A stretch of 64,000 bases of DNA, from assembly GCA_003240735.1 (NCBI GenBank), contig QFNE01000002.1:214624-278623 (forward strand), read 5' to 3'. The notes beneath the pieces are model-generated. The model searched no databases, was not told the DNA's origin, and saw nothing but the letters and a program-made list of their open reading frames with translations. This DNA comes from Paracoccus denitrificans (lineage in GTDB: Bacteria; Pseudomonadota; Alphaproteobacteria; Rhodobacterales; Rhodobacteraceae). The first letter of the stretch is position 1. Every line of letters starts with the position of its first letter. A program made the position numbers and the translations under genes. Below are positions 17,007 through 25,234 of the stretch, piece after piece.

Positions 17007-17995
17007 GCCTGCCACAGGAAATGGACGCGATGGAAATCGCGTCCCCCGGCGGCCCCGAAGTGTTGACCGCGACCCGTCTTCCCTTGCCGATCCCCGGACA
17101 AGGCCAGATCCTGATCCGCGTTGCATGGGCGGGCGTGAACCGCCCGGACGTGCTTCAGCGCAAAGGCGTCTATCCCCCGCCGCCCGGTGCGTCCGACCTT
17201 CTGGGGCTCGAGGCGTCGGGCACCATCGCCGCTGTCGGCCCCGGCGTGCATCGCTGGCGCGAAGGGGATCAGGTCTGTGCCCTGCTGCCCGGTGGCGGGT
17301 ACGCGGAATACGCGCTGTGCCCCGCACACCACGCGCTGCCCGTGCCCAAGGGGCTATCCCTGCGAGAGGCGGCGTGCCTGCCCGAAACCTGCTTCACCGT
17401 CTGGTCGAATATCGTCATGCGCGGCGGACTTAAGGCGGGTGAGCGGTTTCTGGTTCACGGCGGCTCATCCGGGATCGGGACGACCGCCATTCAGATCGCG
17501 CACGCGCTGGGCGCGCGGGTCTGGGCCACCGCCGGATCGGACGACAAATGCGCGGCCTGCGAACGTCTGGGCGCGACGGCCATCAACTATCGCACGCAGG
17601 ATTTCGTGAAGGTGCTGCAACAGGCGGGGGGGGCTGACGTCATTCTGGATATGGTCGGGGGCGACTACATCGACCGCGACCTGAAGGCGCTGGCCGATGA
17701 CGGGCGGCTGGTCTTCATCGCGTTTCTGGGCGGGCCTCAGGCCACGGTCAATTTTGCACAGGTGATGATGCGGCGCTTGACGATCACCGGCTCGACCCTT
17801 CGGCCGCAGTCGGACCTGGCCAAGGCCCGCATCGCCGAACAGCTGCTGACCCATGTCTGGCCGATGATCGAGGCGGGCAAGCTGCACCCCGTGATGGACC
17901 GCGAGTATGCGCTGCGTGATGTCAGCGCGGCCCACACCCGCATGGAAGATGGCGATCACATCGGCAAGATCGTGCTGCAGGTGGCGGGCGGCTGA
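17003..17995 (+). CDS. NAD(P)H-quinone oxidoreductase, PIG3 family
   Basis: A 330-residue zinc-independent medium-chain reductase (MDR) with the N-terminal GroES-like fold (GQILIRVAWAGVNRPDVLQRKG, PGASDLLGLEASG) and the Rossmann turn VHGGSSGIGTTAIQIAHALGA. The enzymes reduce quinones or electrophilic carbonyls with NADPH. The ATG at 17003 is preceded by AAAGGA and overlaps the COQ9 stop, so the genes are translationally coupled. A quinone-related pairing with COQ9 is suggestive, though not proof, of a shared role. An upstream in-frame ATG at 16928 lies within COQ9 and is rejected. Confidence 0.94.
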   Translation: MSLPQEMDAMEIASPGGPEVLTATRLPLPIPGQGQILIRVAWAGVNRPDVLQRKGVYPPPPGASDLLGLEASGTIAAVGPGVHRWREGDQVCALLPGGGYAEYALCPAHHALPVPKGLSLREAACLPETCFTVWSNIVMRGGLKAGERFLVHGGSSGIGTTAIQIAHALGARVWATAGSDDKCAACERLGATAINYRTQDFVKVLQQAGGADVILDMVGGDYIDRDLKALADDGRLVFIAFLGGPQATVNFAQVMMRRLTITGSTLRPQSDLAKARIAEQLLTHVWPMIEAGKLHPVMDREYALRDVSAAHTRMEDGDHIGKIVLQVAGG

Positions 17996-18017
17996 GGGAC
18001 CGGCGGGGGGGGGGCCG

Positions 18018-19325
18018 TCAGACCTGAACGGCCTGACGCTGCTGCTCTCCGACACCGAAGACCTTCTTGTAATGCGCGATATGGTCGCCAGGGCCGGTCG
18101 CTTTCTCGGGGTTGTCCGACAGCTTCACGGTCGGCTCTCCGTTCGCGGCGACGGCCTTGCAGACCAGACTGAACGGGGCCAGCCCATCATTCGGCACCAG
18201 CCCCCGGAAATCGTTGGTCAGCAGTGTGCCCCAGCCAAAGCTGGCCTTCACCCGGCCATTGAAGCGGTGGAACAGGTCCGAAATCTCGGCCACGTCCAAG
18301 CCGTCCGAAAAGATGACGAGCTTGCTGCGCGGATCCTCGCCCCGGCTTTCCCACCACTTGATGGCGTATTCCGTCGTGGCCACCGGGTCCCCGGAATCGA
18401 CCCGGATGCCGGTCCAGCCTGCCAGCCAATCCGGCGCACCGTCCAGGAACCCGCGCGTGCCGTAGGTGTCGGGCAGGATAATGCGCAGGTTTCCTTCGTG
18501 CTCTTCCTGCCACTCCGCCAGAACGCGGTACTGCGATTGCAGAAGTTCCTCATCGGTCTTGGCCAGCGCGGCATAGACCATCGGCAGTTCATGGGCGTTC
18601 GTGCCGATCGCCTCGATATCGCGGCGCATGGCGATCAGACAGTTCGACGTGCCGATGAAGCGTTCGCCCAACCCCTCGATCATCGCCTGCACGCACCAGT
18701 CCTGCCACAGAAAGCTGTGGCGGCGGCGGGTGCCGAAATCGGCGATGCGCAGGTCGGGGCCAAGCGCGCGCAGCGATTCGATCTTTTCCCAGACGCGGGT
18801 CATGGCGCGGGCATACAGCACCTGCAGCTCGAACCGCCCCATGTCCTTCAGAACCGCGCGGGACCGCAGTTCCATGATGATCGCCAGCGCGGGAATTTCC
18901 CACAGCATCACCTCGGGCCACTTGCCCTCGAACGTCAGCTCATACTGGCCGTCACGTTTTTCCAGGTGATACGGGGGCAGTTGCAGGTTCTCCAGAAACT
19001 CCATGAAATCCGGGCGGAACATCTGGCGCTTGCCATAGAACGTATTGCCGCGAAGCCACGTGCTCTCGCCGCGCGTCAGGCGCAGGTCGCGCACGGCGTC
19101 CAGCTGTTCGCGCAGTTCACCCTCGTCGATGACATCGGCCAGCCGGATGGATTTCGACCGGTTGATCAGGCTGAACGTCACATCGATATCGGGGCGGTTC
19201 CGAAACACCGACTGGCACATCAGCAGCTTGTAGAAGTCGGTGTCGATCAGTGACCGCACGATCGGATCGATCTTCCATTTGTGGTTATAGACGCGGGTCG
19301 CAATATCTACGGTCGGGATCATCAT
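18018..19325 (-). CDS. pncB: Nicotinate phosphoribosyltransferase
   Basis: A 435-residue enzyme converting nicotinate plus PRPP to nicotinate mononucleotide, the committed step of the Preiss-Handler NAD salvage route. The start MMIPTVDIATRVYNHKWKID leads into IDTDFYKLLM, and RTRRRHSFLWQ-type (here GTRRRHSF), GTSN and RVDSGDP segments line the active site. It begins at the ATGA overlap with pncA, so the two are translationally coupled. The second Met (19322) is an equally possible start. The 3' side meets the convergent quinone oxidoreductase gene across a run of ten G. Confidence 0.96.
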   Translation of the reverse strand: MMIPTVDIATRVYNHKWKIDPIVRSLIDTDFYKLLMCQSVFRNRPDIDVTFSLINRSKSIRLADVIDEGELREQLDAVRDLRLTRGESTWLRGNTFYGKRQMFRPDFMEFLENLQLPPYHLEKRDGQYELTFEGKWPEVMLWEIPALAIIMELRSRAVLKDMGRFELQVLYARAMTRVWEKIESLRALGPDLRIADFGTRRRHSFLWQDWCVQAMIEGLGERFIGTSNCLIAMRRDIEAIGTNAHELPMVYAALAKTDEELLQSQYRVLAEWQEEHEGNLRIILPDTYGTRGFLDGAPDWLAGWTGIRVDSGDPVATTEYAIKWWESRGEDPRSKLVIFSDGLDVAEISDLFHRFNGRVKASFGWGTLLTNDFRGLVPNDGLAPFSLVCKAVAANGEPTVKLSDNPEKATGPGDHIAHYKKVFGVGEQQRQAVQV

Positions 19326-19915
19326 GCGACAGACACTCCGGCAGCGGTCATGGCGGACAGGGCGGCGTCGCGCGACCTGTTCAGGTCGATGGCGCGCGTG
19401 GCGGCGGTCAGAACGGTGGCCTTGAAGCCAAGCCGCCGGGCATCCTGCGCCGACCACGCGACGCAGAAATCCAGTGCGAGGCCCACGAACGTCAGATCAT
19501 CCAGCCCGCGTTCGCGCAGATAACCCGCCAGCCCGGTCGGCGTCTTGTGGTCATTTTCAAAGAACGCGGAATAGCTGTCGACCTCGGGGCGGAACCCTTT
19601 GCGCAGGATCATGTCGGCGGGCGCGCGGGCAAGGCCCGGATGAAACTCGGCCCCCGGGGTGCCGATGACGCAATGGCGTGGCCACAGGACCTGCGGGCCA
19701 TAGGGCATTTCAGTCACCGAATAAGGAGCGGCGCCGGGGTGGTTGTCGGCAAAGCTGGCGTGGTCAGTCGGATGCCAGTCCTGCGTCAGCACGACCGCGT
19801 CAAAGTCGGGCATCAGATCGTTGATCGGGGCCACGATGGCGTCGCCGTCGGGGACGGCAAGCGCCCCCCCGGGGCAGAAGTCGATCTGCATGTCGATGAC
19901 GATCAGGGCGCGCAT
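19322..19915 (-). CDS. pncA: Nicotinamidase
   Basis: A 197-residue cysteine hydrolase that deamidates nicotinamide to nicotinate, feeding PncB. Marks: IDMQIDFCPGGALAV (catalytic Asp and start of the metal site), DWHPTDHASF (metal-binding D-x-H and H), and LALDFCVAWSA with catalytic Cys151. It is the first gene of the pncA-pncB unit and overlaps pncB by 4 bases. An imperfect palindrome 18 bases before the ATG (19934-19956) is a candidate operator. Confidence 0.96.
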   Translation of the reverse strand: MRALIVIDMQIDFCPGGALAVPDGDAIVAPINDLMPDFDAVVLTQDWHPTDHASFADNHPGAAPYSVTEMPYGPQVLWPRHCVIGTPGAEFHPGLARAPADMILRKGFRPEVDSYSAFFENDHKTPTGLAGYLRERGLDDLTFVGLALDFCVAWSAQDARRLGFKATVLTAATRAIDLNRSRDAALSAMTAAGVSVA

Positions 19916-19933
19916 CAGAAACTATCCTTCAAG

Positions 19934-19956
19934 ATCTGACACTTTCGGTCAGGTCC
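19934..19956 (-). promoter_or_regulatory. Operator-like inverted repeat upstream of pncA
   Basis: Arms GATCTGAC and GTCAGGTC match at 7 of 8 positions around a 7-base centre. The site lies just before pncA, within the intergenic region shared with trhO, where a repressor of NAD salvage could act. No regulator is identified. Confidence 0.35.
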
Positions 19957-20013
19957 GAACCCTAGAAAGCACGCACGGTTGCGTCAATCAGATGGCGGGG
20001 ATAATTGGACGCG

Positions 20014-20898
20014 ATGCTGACCGTCGCCGCCCTTTACCAGTTTGCGCCGTTCCCGGACCCCGCTGCATTGCGGGGCCCGATGCTGCGCGCGTGCGAGGAT
20101 GGGGGCGTCAAGGGCACGCTGATTTTGGCGCGCGAAGGGATCAACGGCACCATCGCCGGCCCCCGCGAGGGGATCGACGCGGTGTTGGCCCATATCCGCA
20201 GCCTGCCGGGATGTGCGGGGCTCGTCTGGAAGGAAAGCACCGCTGACACGATGCCATTCGGGCGCATGAAGGTTCGCATCAAGGCGGAAATCGTGACGAT
20301 GGGCCAGCCCGACGTGGACCCGACCGCCAATGTCGGGAACTACGTCGCGCCCGCCGACTGGAACGACCTGATCGCCCAGCCCGACGTCGTTCTGATCGAC
20401 ACCCGCAATGATTATGAGGTCGCCATCGGCACCTTCCGTGGTGCCATCGACCCCGGCACCCGGTCGTTTCGCGATTTCCCCGCGTGGTGGCAGGAAAATG
20501 CGCCGCGCTTCGAAGGCAAGCGCGTGGCGATGTTCTGCACCGGCGGTATCCGCTGCGAAAAGTCCACGAACTACCTGATGTCGCAGGGCGTCGATCAGGT
20601 GTTCCACCTGCAGGGCGGCATCTTGAAATACCTGGAGGACGTGCCCCCGACCGACAGCACCTGGGACGGTGCGTGTTTCGTCTTTGATCAACGCGTCAGC
20701 CTGACCCACGGGCTGCAGCCGGGCGGCCACGTCATGTGCCACGCCTGCCGCCGTCCGCTGACCACCGCCGACACCCAGCGCCCGGAATATGAAGAGGGCG
20801 TCCGCTGCCACCACTGCACGGACGAATATTCCGACGCCGACCGCGACCGGTTCCGCGAACGCCAGCGTCAGTTCGAACGAGGCGAATTCCTTGGCTGA
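20014..20898 (+). CDS. trhO: tRNA uridine(34) hydroxylase, rhodanese family (TrhO/YceA)
   Basis: A 294-residue UPF0176 protein. TrhO hydroxylates wobble uridine-34 of tRNAs in an oxygen-dependent reaction leading to 5-hydroxyuridine derivatives. The N-terminal acylphosphatase-like domain contains REGINGTIAG. A rhodanese domain follows (IDTRNDYEVAIGTFRGAIDP), with FCTGGIRCEKS holding active-site Cys175. The C-terminus has paired cysteines (CHAC, CHHC) that could hold zinc. The ATG at 20014 is preferred over a TTG at 20005. Its 3' end overlaps the likely mutS start. Confidence 0.95.
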   Translation: MLTVAALYQFAPFPDPAALRGPMLRACEDGGVKGTLILAREGINGTIAGPREGIDAVLAHIRSLPGCAGLVWKESTADTMPFGRMKVRIKAEIVTMGQPDVDPTANVGNYVAPADWNDLIAQPDVVLIDTRNDYEVAIGTFRGAIDPGTRSFRDFPAWWQENAPRFEGKRVAMFCTGGIRCEKSTNYLMSQGVDQVFHLQGGILKYLEDVPPTDSTWDGACFVFDQRVSLTHGLQPGGHVMCHACRRPLTTADTQRPEYEEGVRCHHCTDEYSDADRDRFRERQRQFERGEFLG

Positions 20899-23530
20899 GG
20901 CAGACCAGCCGACGCCGATGATGGCGCAGTATCTGGGCATCCGGGACGCCAATCCCGGCGCGCTTCTGTTCTATCGCATGGGCGATTTCTACGAGATGTT
21001 CTTTGAGGACGCGGTGGCGGCATCCGCCGCGCTGGACATCGCGCTGACGAAACGCGGCACACATGCGGGCCAGCCGATCCCCATGTGCGGCGTCCCGGTC
21101 CATGCCGCCGAAAGCTATCTGCTGACGCTGATCCGCAAGGGCTTTCGCGTGGCCATCGCCGAACAGATGGAGGACCCGGCTGAGGCGAAGAAGCGCGGCA
21201 GCAAATCCGTCGTTGCCCGCGATGTCGTGCGTCTTGTGACCCCCGGCACCCTGACCGAGGAATCCCTGCTGGAGGCGCGGCGTCACAACTTTCTGGCCGC
21301 CTTCGCCACCGTCCGCGACGACAGCGCGCTGGCGTGGGTCGATATCTCCACCGGAGAGTTTCGCGTCGCGCCCTGTTCGCTGACGCGGCTGGCCCCGGAA
21401 CTTGCCCGCCACGCGCCGCGCGAATTGCTGTCCGTTGACGGCTCGCGTCTGGACGACATCGCGGCCGATGCTGGCGTGGCGCTGACCGAACTGTCGGCGG
21501 CGAGTTTCGATTCCCAGGGGGGCGCGCGGCGCGTAGCCGCGCTGTATCAGGTCGAAACGCTGGACGGGTTCGGCACCTTCAGCCGGGCCGAGCTGTCGGC
21601 GATGGGCGCCATCGTCGATTATCTGGAACTGACCCAGCGCGGCCGTATGCCACGCCTTGCCCCGCCGGTGCGCGAAACCGGGGGCGGGTCGATGCAGATC
21701 GACGCCGCCACCCGGCGCAATCTGGAACTGACGCAGGCCTTGACAGGGGGGCGTGACGGCAGCCTGTTGGCCGCCATCGACCGCAGCGTGACGGCACCGG
21801 GCGCGCGACTGCTGGAACGCCGCATCAGTGCGCCGTCGCGGGATCTGGACGAAATCCGCGCGCGCCATGACGGGGTCGCGCGGTTGTTCGACGATCAGCG
21901 TTTGACAGTCGATCTGCGCGACGCGCTGGCCGGGGTGCCTGATATGGACCGCGCGGTGTCGCGACTGGCGCTGGACCGGGGCGGGCCGCGCGATCTGGGC
22001 GCCATCCGCGCGGGGCTGGCGGCGGCGGCACGCATCGCGGCGCTGATCCCTGATGATGCGCCGGGTATTCTGACGAATGCCGCGCGGAACCTGCTGGGCC
22101 ATGACATGCTGGTCGGTCTGCTGGAAGCGGCCTTGGTGGCAGAACCCCCGCTGCTGGCGCGTGACGGCGGGTTCGTGGCGACTGGCCACGACGCCGATCT
22201 GGACGAAACCCGGGCGCTGCGCGACGAAGGGCGGGGCGTCATTGCGCGGATGCAGGCCGATTACGTTGCCGATACCGGCGTTTCCAGCCTGAAGATCAAG
22301 CACAACAACGTGCTGGGTTACTTCATCGAAACCACCGCCACGCATGCCGAACGCATGCTGGCCTCGCCACTGAATGAACGATTCATTCACCGTCAGACGA
22401 CGGCCAACCAGATCCGCTTCACCACCGTGGCGCTGTCGGAACTGGAAACCCGCATCCTGAATGCCCGCGACCGCGCGCTGGAGATCGAGCGTGAGGTGTT
22501 TTCCCGCCTGCGCGCCGCCGTGCTGGATGCCGCACCGGCCATCGGGCAGGCCGCGCGCGCGCTTGCCGAAATCGACGTGGCCGCGGCGTTCGCCGATCTG
22601 GCGCTGGGGCAGGGGTGGACGCGCCCTGCACTCGACACCTCTCGCGCGTTCGAGGTTGAGGGCGGCCGTCACCCGGTCGTCGAACTGGCGCTGGCCCGCA
22701 AGGGGCAGACGTTCGTCGCCAACGACTGCGCGCTGACGACGGGCGACACGCCCGCGATCTGGCTGCTGACCGGACCCAACATGGCCGGGAAATCGACATT
22801 CCTGCGCCAGAACGCCCTGATCGCGGTCCTCGCGCAGGCCGGATCGTTCGTGCCGGCGACCCGGGCACATCTGGGCCTTGTCACGCAGCTTTTCAGTCGC
22901 GTCGGTGCGGCGGACGATCTGGCGCGCGGTCGGTCCACCTTCATGGTCGAGATGGTCGAAACCGCCGCGATCCTCAATCAGGCTGACGCGGGCGCGCTGG
23001 TCATTCTGGACGAGATCGGGCGCGGCACGGCGACATGGGACGGGCTGTCGATCGCGTGGGCGGTGCTGGAATATCTGCACGGCCACAACCGCTGCCGCGC
23101 ATTGTTTGCCACCCATTACCACGAAATGACGACGCTTGCCGGACGGCTGGATGGCGTCGAAAATGCCACCGTTGCCGTGCGGGAATGGGACGGCGAAGTG
23201 ATTTTCCTGCACGAGGTCCGCAAGGGCGCCGCCGACCGCAGCTATGGCGTGCAGGTCGCCCGTCTGGCAGGCCTTCCGGCTGAGGTGGTCGAGCGTGCGC
23301 GCGATATCCTTGCCGCGCTGGAGGAAGGTGGCCGCGACGGCGGCAAGCGACCCGCCGCCCTAATCGACGATCTGCCCCTGTTTCGCAGTGCGCCGCCCAT
23401 GGCCGCACCTGCGCCGGTTCGCGTATCCGCCGTCGAGGCGCGGTTGAAGTCCGTCCATCCCGACAGCCTGACGCCGCGCGATGCGCTTGATCTGGTCTAT
23501 GAGCTGATCGGCGCCTTGCCCCGGAAATGA
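20891..23530 (+). CDS. mutS: DNA mismatch repair protein MutS
   Basis: Mismatch-recognition ATPase, 879 residues from the chosen start. Marks: GDFYEMFFEDA with the Phe-x-Glu mismatch-probing wedge, core and lever helices, the clamp, then Walker A GPNMAGKST and Walker B ILDEIGRGTATWDG, and THYHEMT. The start is probably TTG at 20891 (encoding AEADQPTPMMAQ), with GAGG at 20879-20882 placed 8 bases upstream. ATG at 20918 or 20921 would also leave the protein intact. It overlaps the end of trhO by 8 bases. No mutL is in the window. Confidence 0.96.
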   Translation: MAEADQPTPMMAQYLGIRDANPGALLFYRMGDFYEMFFEDAVAASAALDIALTKRGTHAGQPIPMCGVPVHAAESYLLTLIRKGFRVAIAEQMEDPAEAKKRGSKSVVARDVVRLVTPGTLTEESLLEARRHNFLAAFATVRDDSALAWVDISTGEFRVAPCSLTRLAPELARHAPRELLSVDGSRLDDIAADAGVALTELSAASFDSQGGARRVAALYQVETLDGFGTFSRAELSAMGAIVDYLELTQRGRMPRLAPPVRETGGGSMQIDAATRRNLELTQALTGGRDGSLLAAIDRSVTAPGARLLERRISAPSRDLDEIRARHDGVARLFDDQRLTVDLRDALAGVPDMDRAVSRLALDRGGPRDLGAIRAGLAAAARIAALIPDDAPGILTNAARNLLGHDMLVGLLEAALVAEPPLLARDGGFVATGHDADLDETRALRDEGRGVIARMQADYVADTGVSSLKIKHNNVLGYFIETTATHAERMLASPLNERFIHRQTTANQIRFTTVALSELETRILNARDRALEIEREVFSRLRAAVLDAAPAIGQAARALAEIDVAAAFADLALGQGWTRPALDTSRAFEVEGGRHPVVELALARKGQTFVANDCALTTGDTPAIWLLTGPNMAGKSTFLRQNALIAVLAQAGSFVPATRAHLGLVTQLFSRVGAADDLARGRSTFMVEMVETAAILNQADAGALVILDEIGRGTATWDGLSIAWAVLEYLHGHNRCRALFATHYHEMTTLAGRLDGVENATVAVREWDGEVIFLHEVRKGAADRSYGVQVARLAGLPAEVVERARDILAALEEGGRDGGKRPAALIDDLPLFRSAPPMAAPAPVRVSAVEARLKSVHPDSLTPRDALDLVYELIGALPRK

Positions 23531-23558
23531 AAAAGGGCGGCCCCGTGGGACCGCCCGA
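23531..23558 (-). terminator. Terminator for the trcR gene
   Basis: GGGCGG-C/T-CCC arms around a short loop, followed leftward by a T run (seen as AAAAA at the mutS stop). It lies between the convergent mutS and trcR genes. Confidence 0.75.
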
Positions 23559-23578
23559 TCATTCCGTTCAGGCGCGCC

Positions 23579-24322
23579 TTAGCGCTTTTCGTCGTCGCTG
23601 TCGTCTTCGTCCGCGTCGGGCAGGTTGAAGAAGCTGTCGGCGTCCAGATCCGCCTCTTGCCGCTTGGGTTCGTCATCGCGCAGGCTGAAGTTTTCCAGAC
23701 CCGCGATGGCCGAGGGCAGGCGCGGTTCATCCGACATCGAGAGGCTGTTTTCCGTCGACACCAGCTTGCGGCGTTCGTCGTCGGTCATCACCTCGGACGT
23801 CTTGGCCTTGGCGGCCTTCTGAACGGCGGCGTCCAGTTCGGTCTGGCGGCACAGACCCAGCGCGACCGGGTCGATCGGCGTGATGTTCTGGATGTTCCAG
23901 TGCGTCCGGTCGCGGATCGCGGCGATGGTCGGCTTGGTCGTGCCGATCAGCTTGGAAATCTGCGCGTCGGCCAGTTCGGGGTGGAACTTGACCAGCCACA
24001 GGATAGCCGCCGGACGATCCTGACGTTTCGACAGCGGGGTATAGCGCGGACCACGACGCTTCTCCTCGCCCTCGGCGGCGGGGTTGTTCTTCAGCTTCAT
24101 CCGGTACGCCGGGTCTTTCTGACCCTTGTCGATCTCGACCTGATCAAGCTGGTTGTGACCGATGGGGTCGAACCCTTTCACGCCGGTCGCCACGTCGCCA
24201 TCGGCGATGCCCTGGACTTCCAGCTCGTGCATGCCGCAGAAATCCGCGATCTGCTTGAAGCTGAGCGTGGTGTTGTCGACCAGCCAGACGGCGGTGGCCT
24301 TGGCCATCAGCGGCTTGTTCAT
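23579..24322 (-). CDS. trcR: DUF1013 cell-cycle transcriptional regulator (TrcR-type)
   Basis: A 247-residue protein of the DUF1013 family, restricted to alphaproteobacteria and annotated as the transcriptional regulator TrcR. The N-terminus MNKPLMAKATAVWLVDNTTLSFKQIADFCGMHELEVQGIADG holds a helix-turn-helix-like segment, and a second one lies at ISKLIGTTKPTIAAIRDRTHWN. The C-terminus is acidic and low in complexity (ADEDDSDDEKR). AAGGAG sits 8 bases before the ATG. With GcrA (53750-54454) this is the second cell-cycle regulator of the window. The exact targets are not visible. Confidence 0.9.
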   Translation of the reverse strand: MNKPLMAKATAVWLVDNTTLSFKQIADFCGMHELEVQGIADGDVATGVKGFDPIGHNQLDQVEIDKGQKDPAYRMKLKNNPAAEGEEKRRGPRYTPLSKRQDRPAAILWLVKFHPELADAQISKLIGTTKPTIAAIRDRTHWNIQNITPIDPVALGLCRQTELDAAVQKAAKAKTSEVMTDDERRKLVSTENSLSMSDEPRLPSAIAGLENFSLRDDEPKRQEADLDADSFFNLPDADEDDSDDEKR

Positions 24323-24411
24323 CGATTGCTCCTTCGCAATATCTTTTTCGTCCGGGAAACCGGGGCGGCCGGGAGGCCATTCCTCAATTTCAGGGGGGAA
24401 TTGAATTGATA

Positions 24412-24417
24412 TATAAT
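24412..24417 (+). promoter_or_regulatory. Possible -10 element for the RNase T2 gene
   Basis: TATAAT, a perfect consensus -10, lies 70 bases before the RNase T2 ATG in a locally A/T-rich stretch of an otherwise G/C-rich region. No convincing -35 hexamer is found at 17 bases, so it remains tentative. Confidence 0.35.
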
Positions 24418-24486
24418 CTGCAGACTTTCGGGATGAAACCCCCTTTTGGCGTGACGATGCCGTGGCGGGCAGGTTATTCGGATGCC

Positions 24487-25128
24487 ATGAAAGCAATACT
24501 TGCCCTCGTCCTTGGCCTGACCTTGGCGGCCCTCGCTGTTCCTGCTGCTGCGCGCGACGTGGCGGGGCGGTTCGACTACTATGTCCTGTCGCTCAGCTGG
24601 TCGCCCACATGGTGCGCCACGGATGGTCAGACCGGCGACAATGCGCAGTGCGACACAGGGCGCAGGACGGCGTTCGTGGTGCACGGGCTTTGGCCGCAAT
24701 ATGAACGGGGCTGGCCCGCAGATTGCGCCACGACCGAACGGCCGCCGTCACGGCGCCAGACACAGGCGATGGCCGATATCATGGGGTCGGGCGGGCTGGC
24801 GTGGTATCAGTGGAACAAGCATGGCCGTTGCGCCGGCCTAAGTGCGGCTGATTACTTCCAGACCGTCCGCGACGCGGCGGCGGTTGCCACGGTCCCGGAG
24901 GTGCTGCGCCGGCTGCCCCGCGACGTCACGCTGTCCAAGGCGGTCATCGAAGATGCGTTCATCGACGCCAATCCCGACATGACCCGTGACGGCATCACGG
25001 TGTCCTGTCAGGGACCCCGTCTGGACGAGGTGCGCATCTGCCTGACCCGTGACCTGAAACCCCGTGCCTGTGCGCCTGACGCGCAACGCGACTGTTCGCG
25101 CACCATGCTGCTGGAGGCGCCGCGCTGA
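24487..25128 (+). CDS. RNase T2 family ribonuclease, secreted
   Basis: A 213-residue endoribonuclease that cuts single-stranded RNA, probably in the periplasm or outside the cell, perhaps to scavenge phosphate and nucleosides. The signal peptide is MKAILALVLGLTLAALAVPAAA. The two catalytic segments are visible: CAS I as VVHGLWPQ and CAS II as QWNKHGRC, each with its His. Several Cys residues (WCAT, QCDT, DCAT, GRCA) should form disulfides. The ATG at 24487 is chosen because the signal peptide starts there; longer forms from 24406 or 24457 have no support. Confidence 0.93.
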   Translation: MKAILALVLGLTLAALAVPAAARDVAGRFDYYVLSLSWSPTWCATDGQTGDNAQCDTGRRTAFVVHGLWPQYERGWPADCATTERPPSRRQTQAMADIMGSGGLAWYQWNKHGRCAGLSAADYFQTVRDAAAVATVPEVLRRLPRDVTLSKAVIEDAFIDANPDMTRDGITVSCQGPRLDEVRICLTRDLKPRACAPDAQRDCSRTMLLEAPR

Positions 25129-25234
25129 ACGCGTTTGCGCGATGTCGCTTTCGGCTTCCGGAATGTCGCGCCCGCTCTACGACCTGGCGGTGCCGCCGTG
25201 CAATCTCGGCCACGGACGCGAACAGGAGTAGCGC

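Noticed and set aside
20732..23212. An 826-codon open frame antisense to mutS
   Set aside because: It is the reverse shadow of a highly conserved gene in G/C-rich DNA, with Arg/Gln/Ala-heavy composition and no family resemblance.
24406..24486. Longer N-terminal starts for the RNase T2 gene (24406, 24457)
   Set aside because: The signal peptide begins cleanly at 24487, and the upstream residues have no family match.
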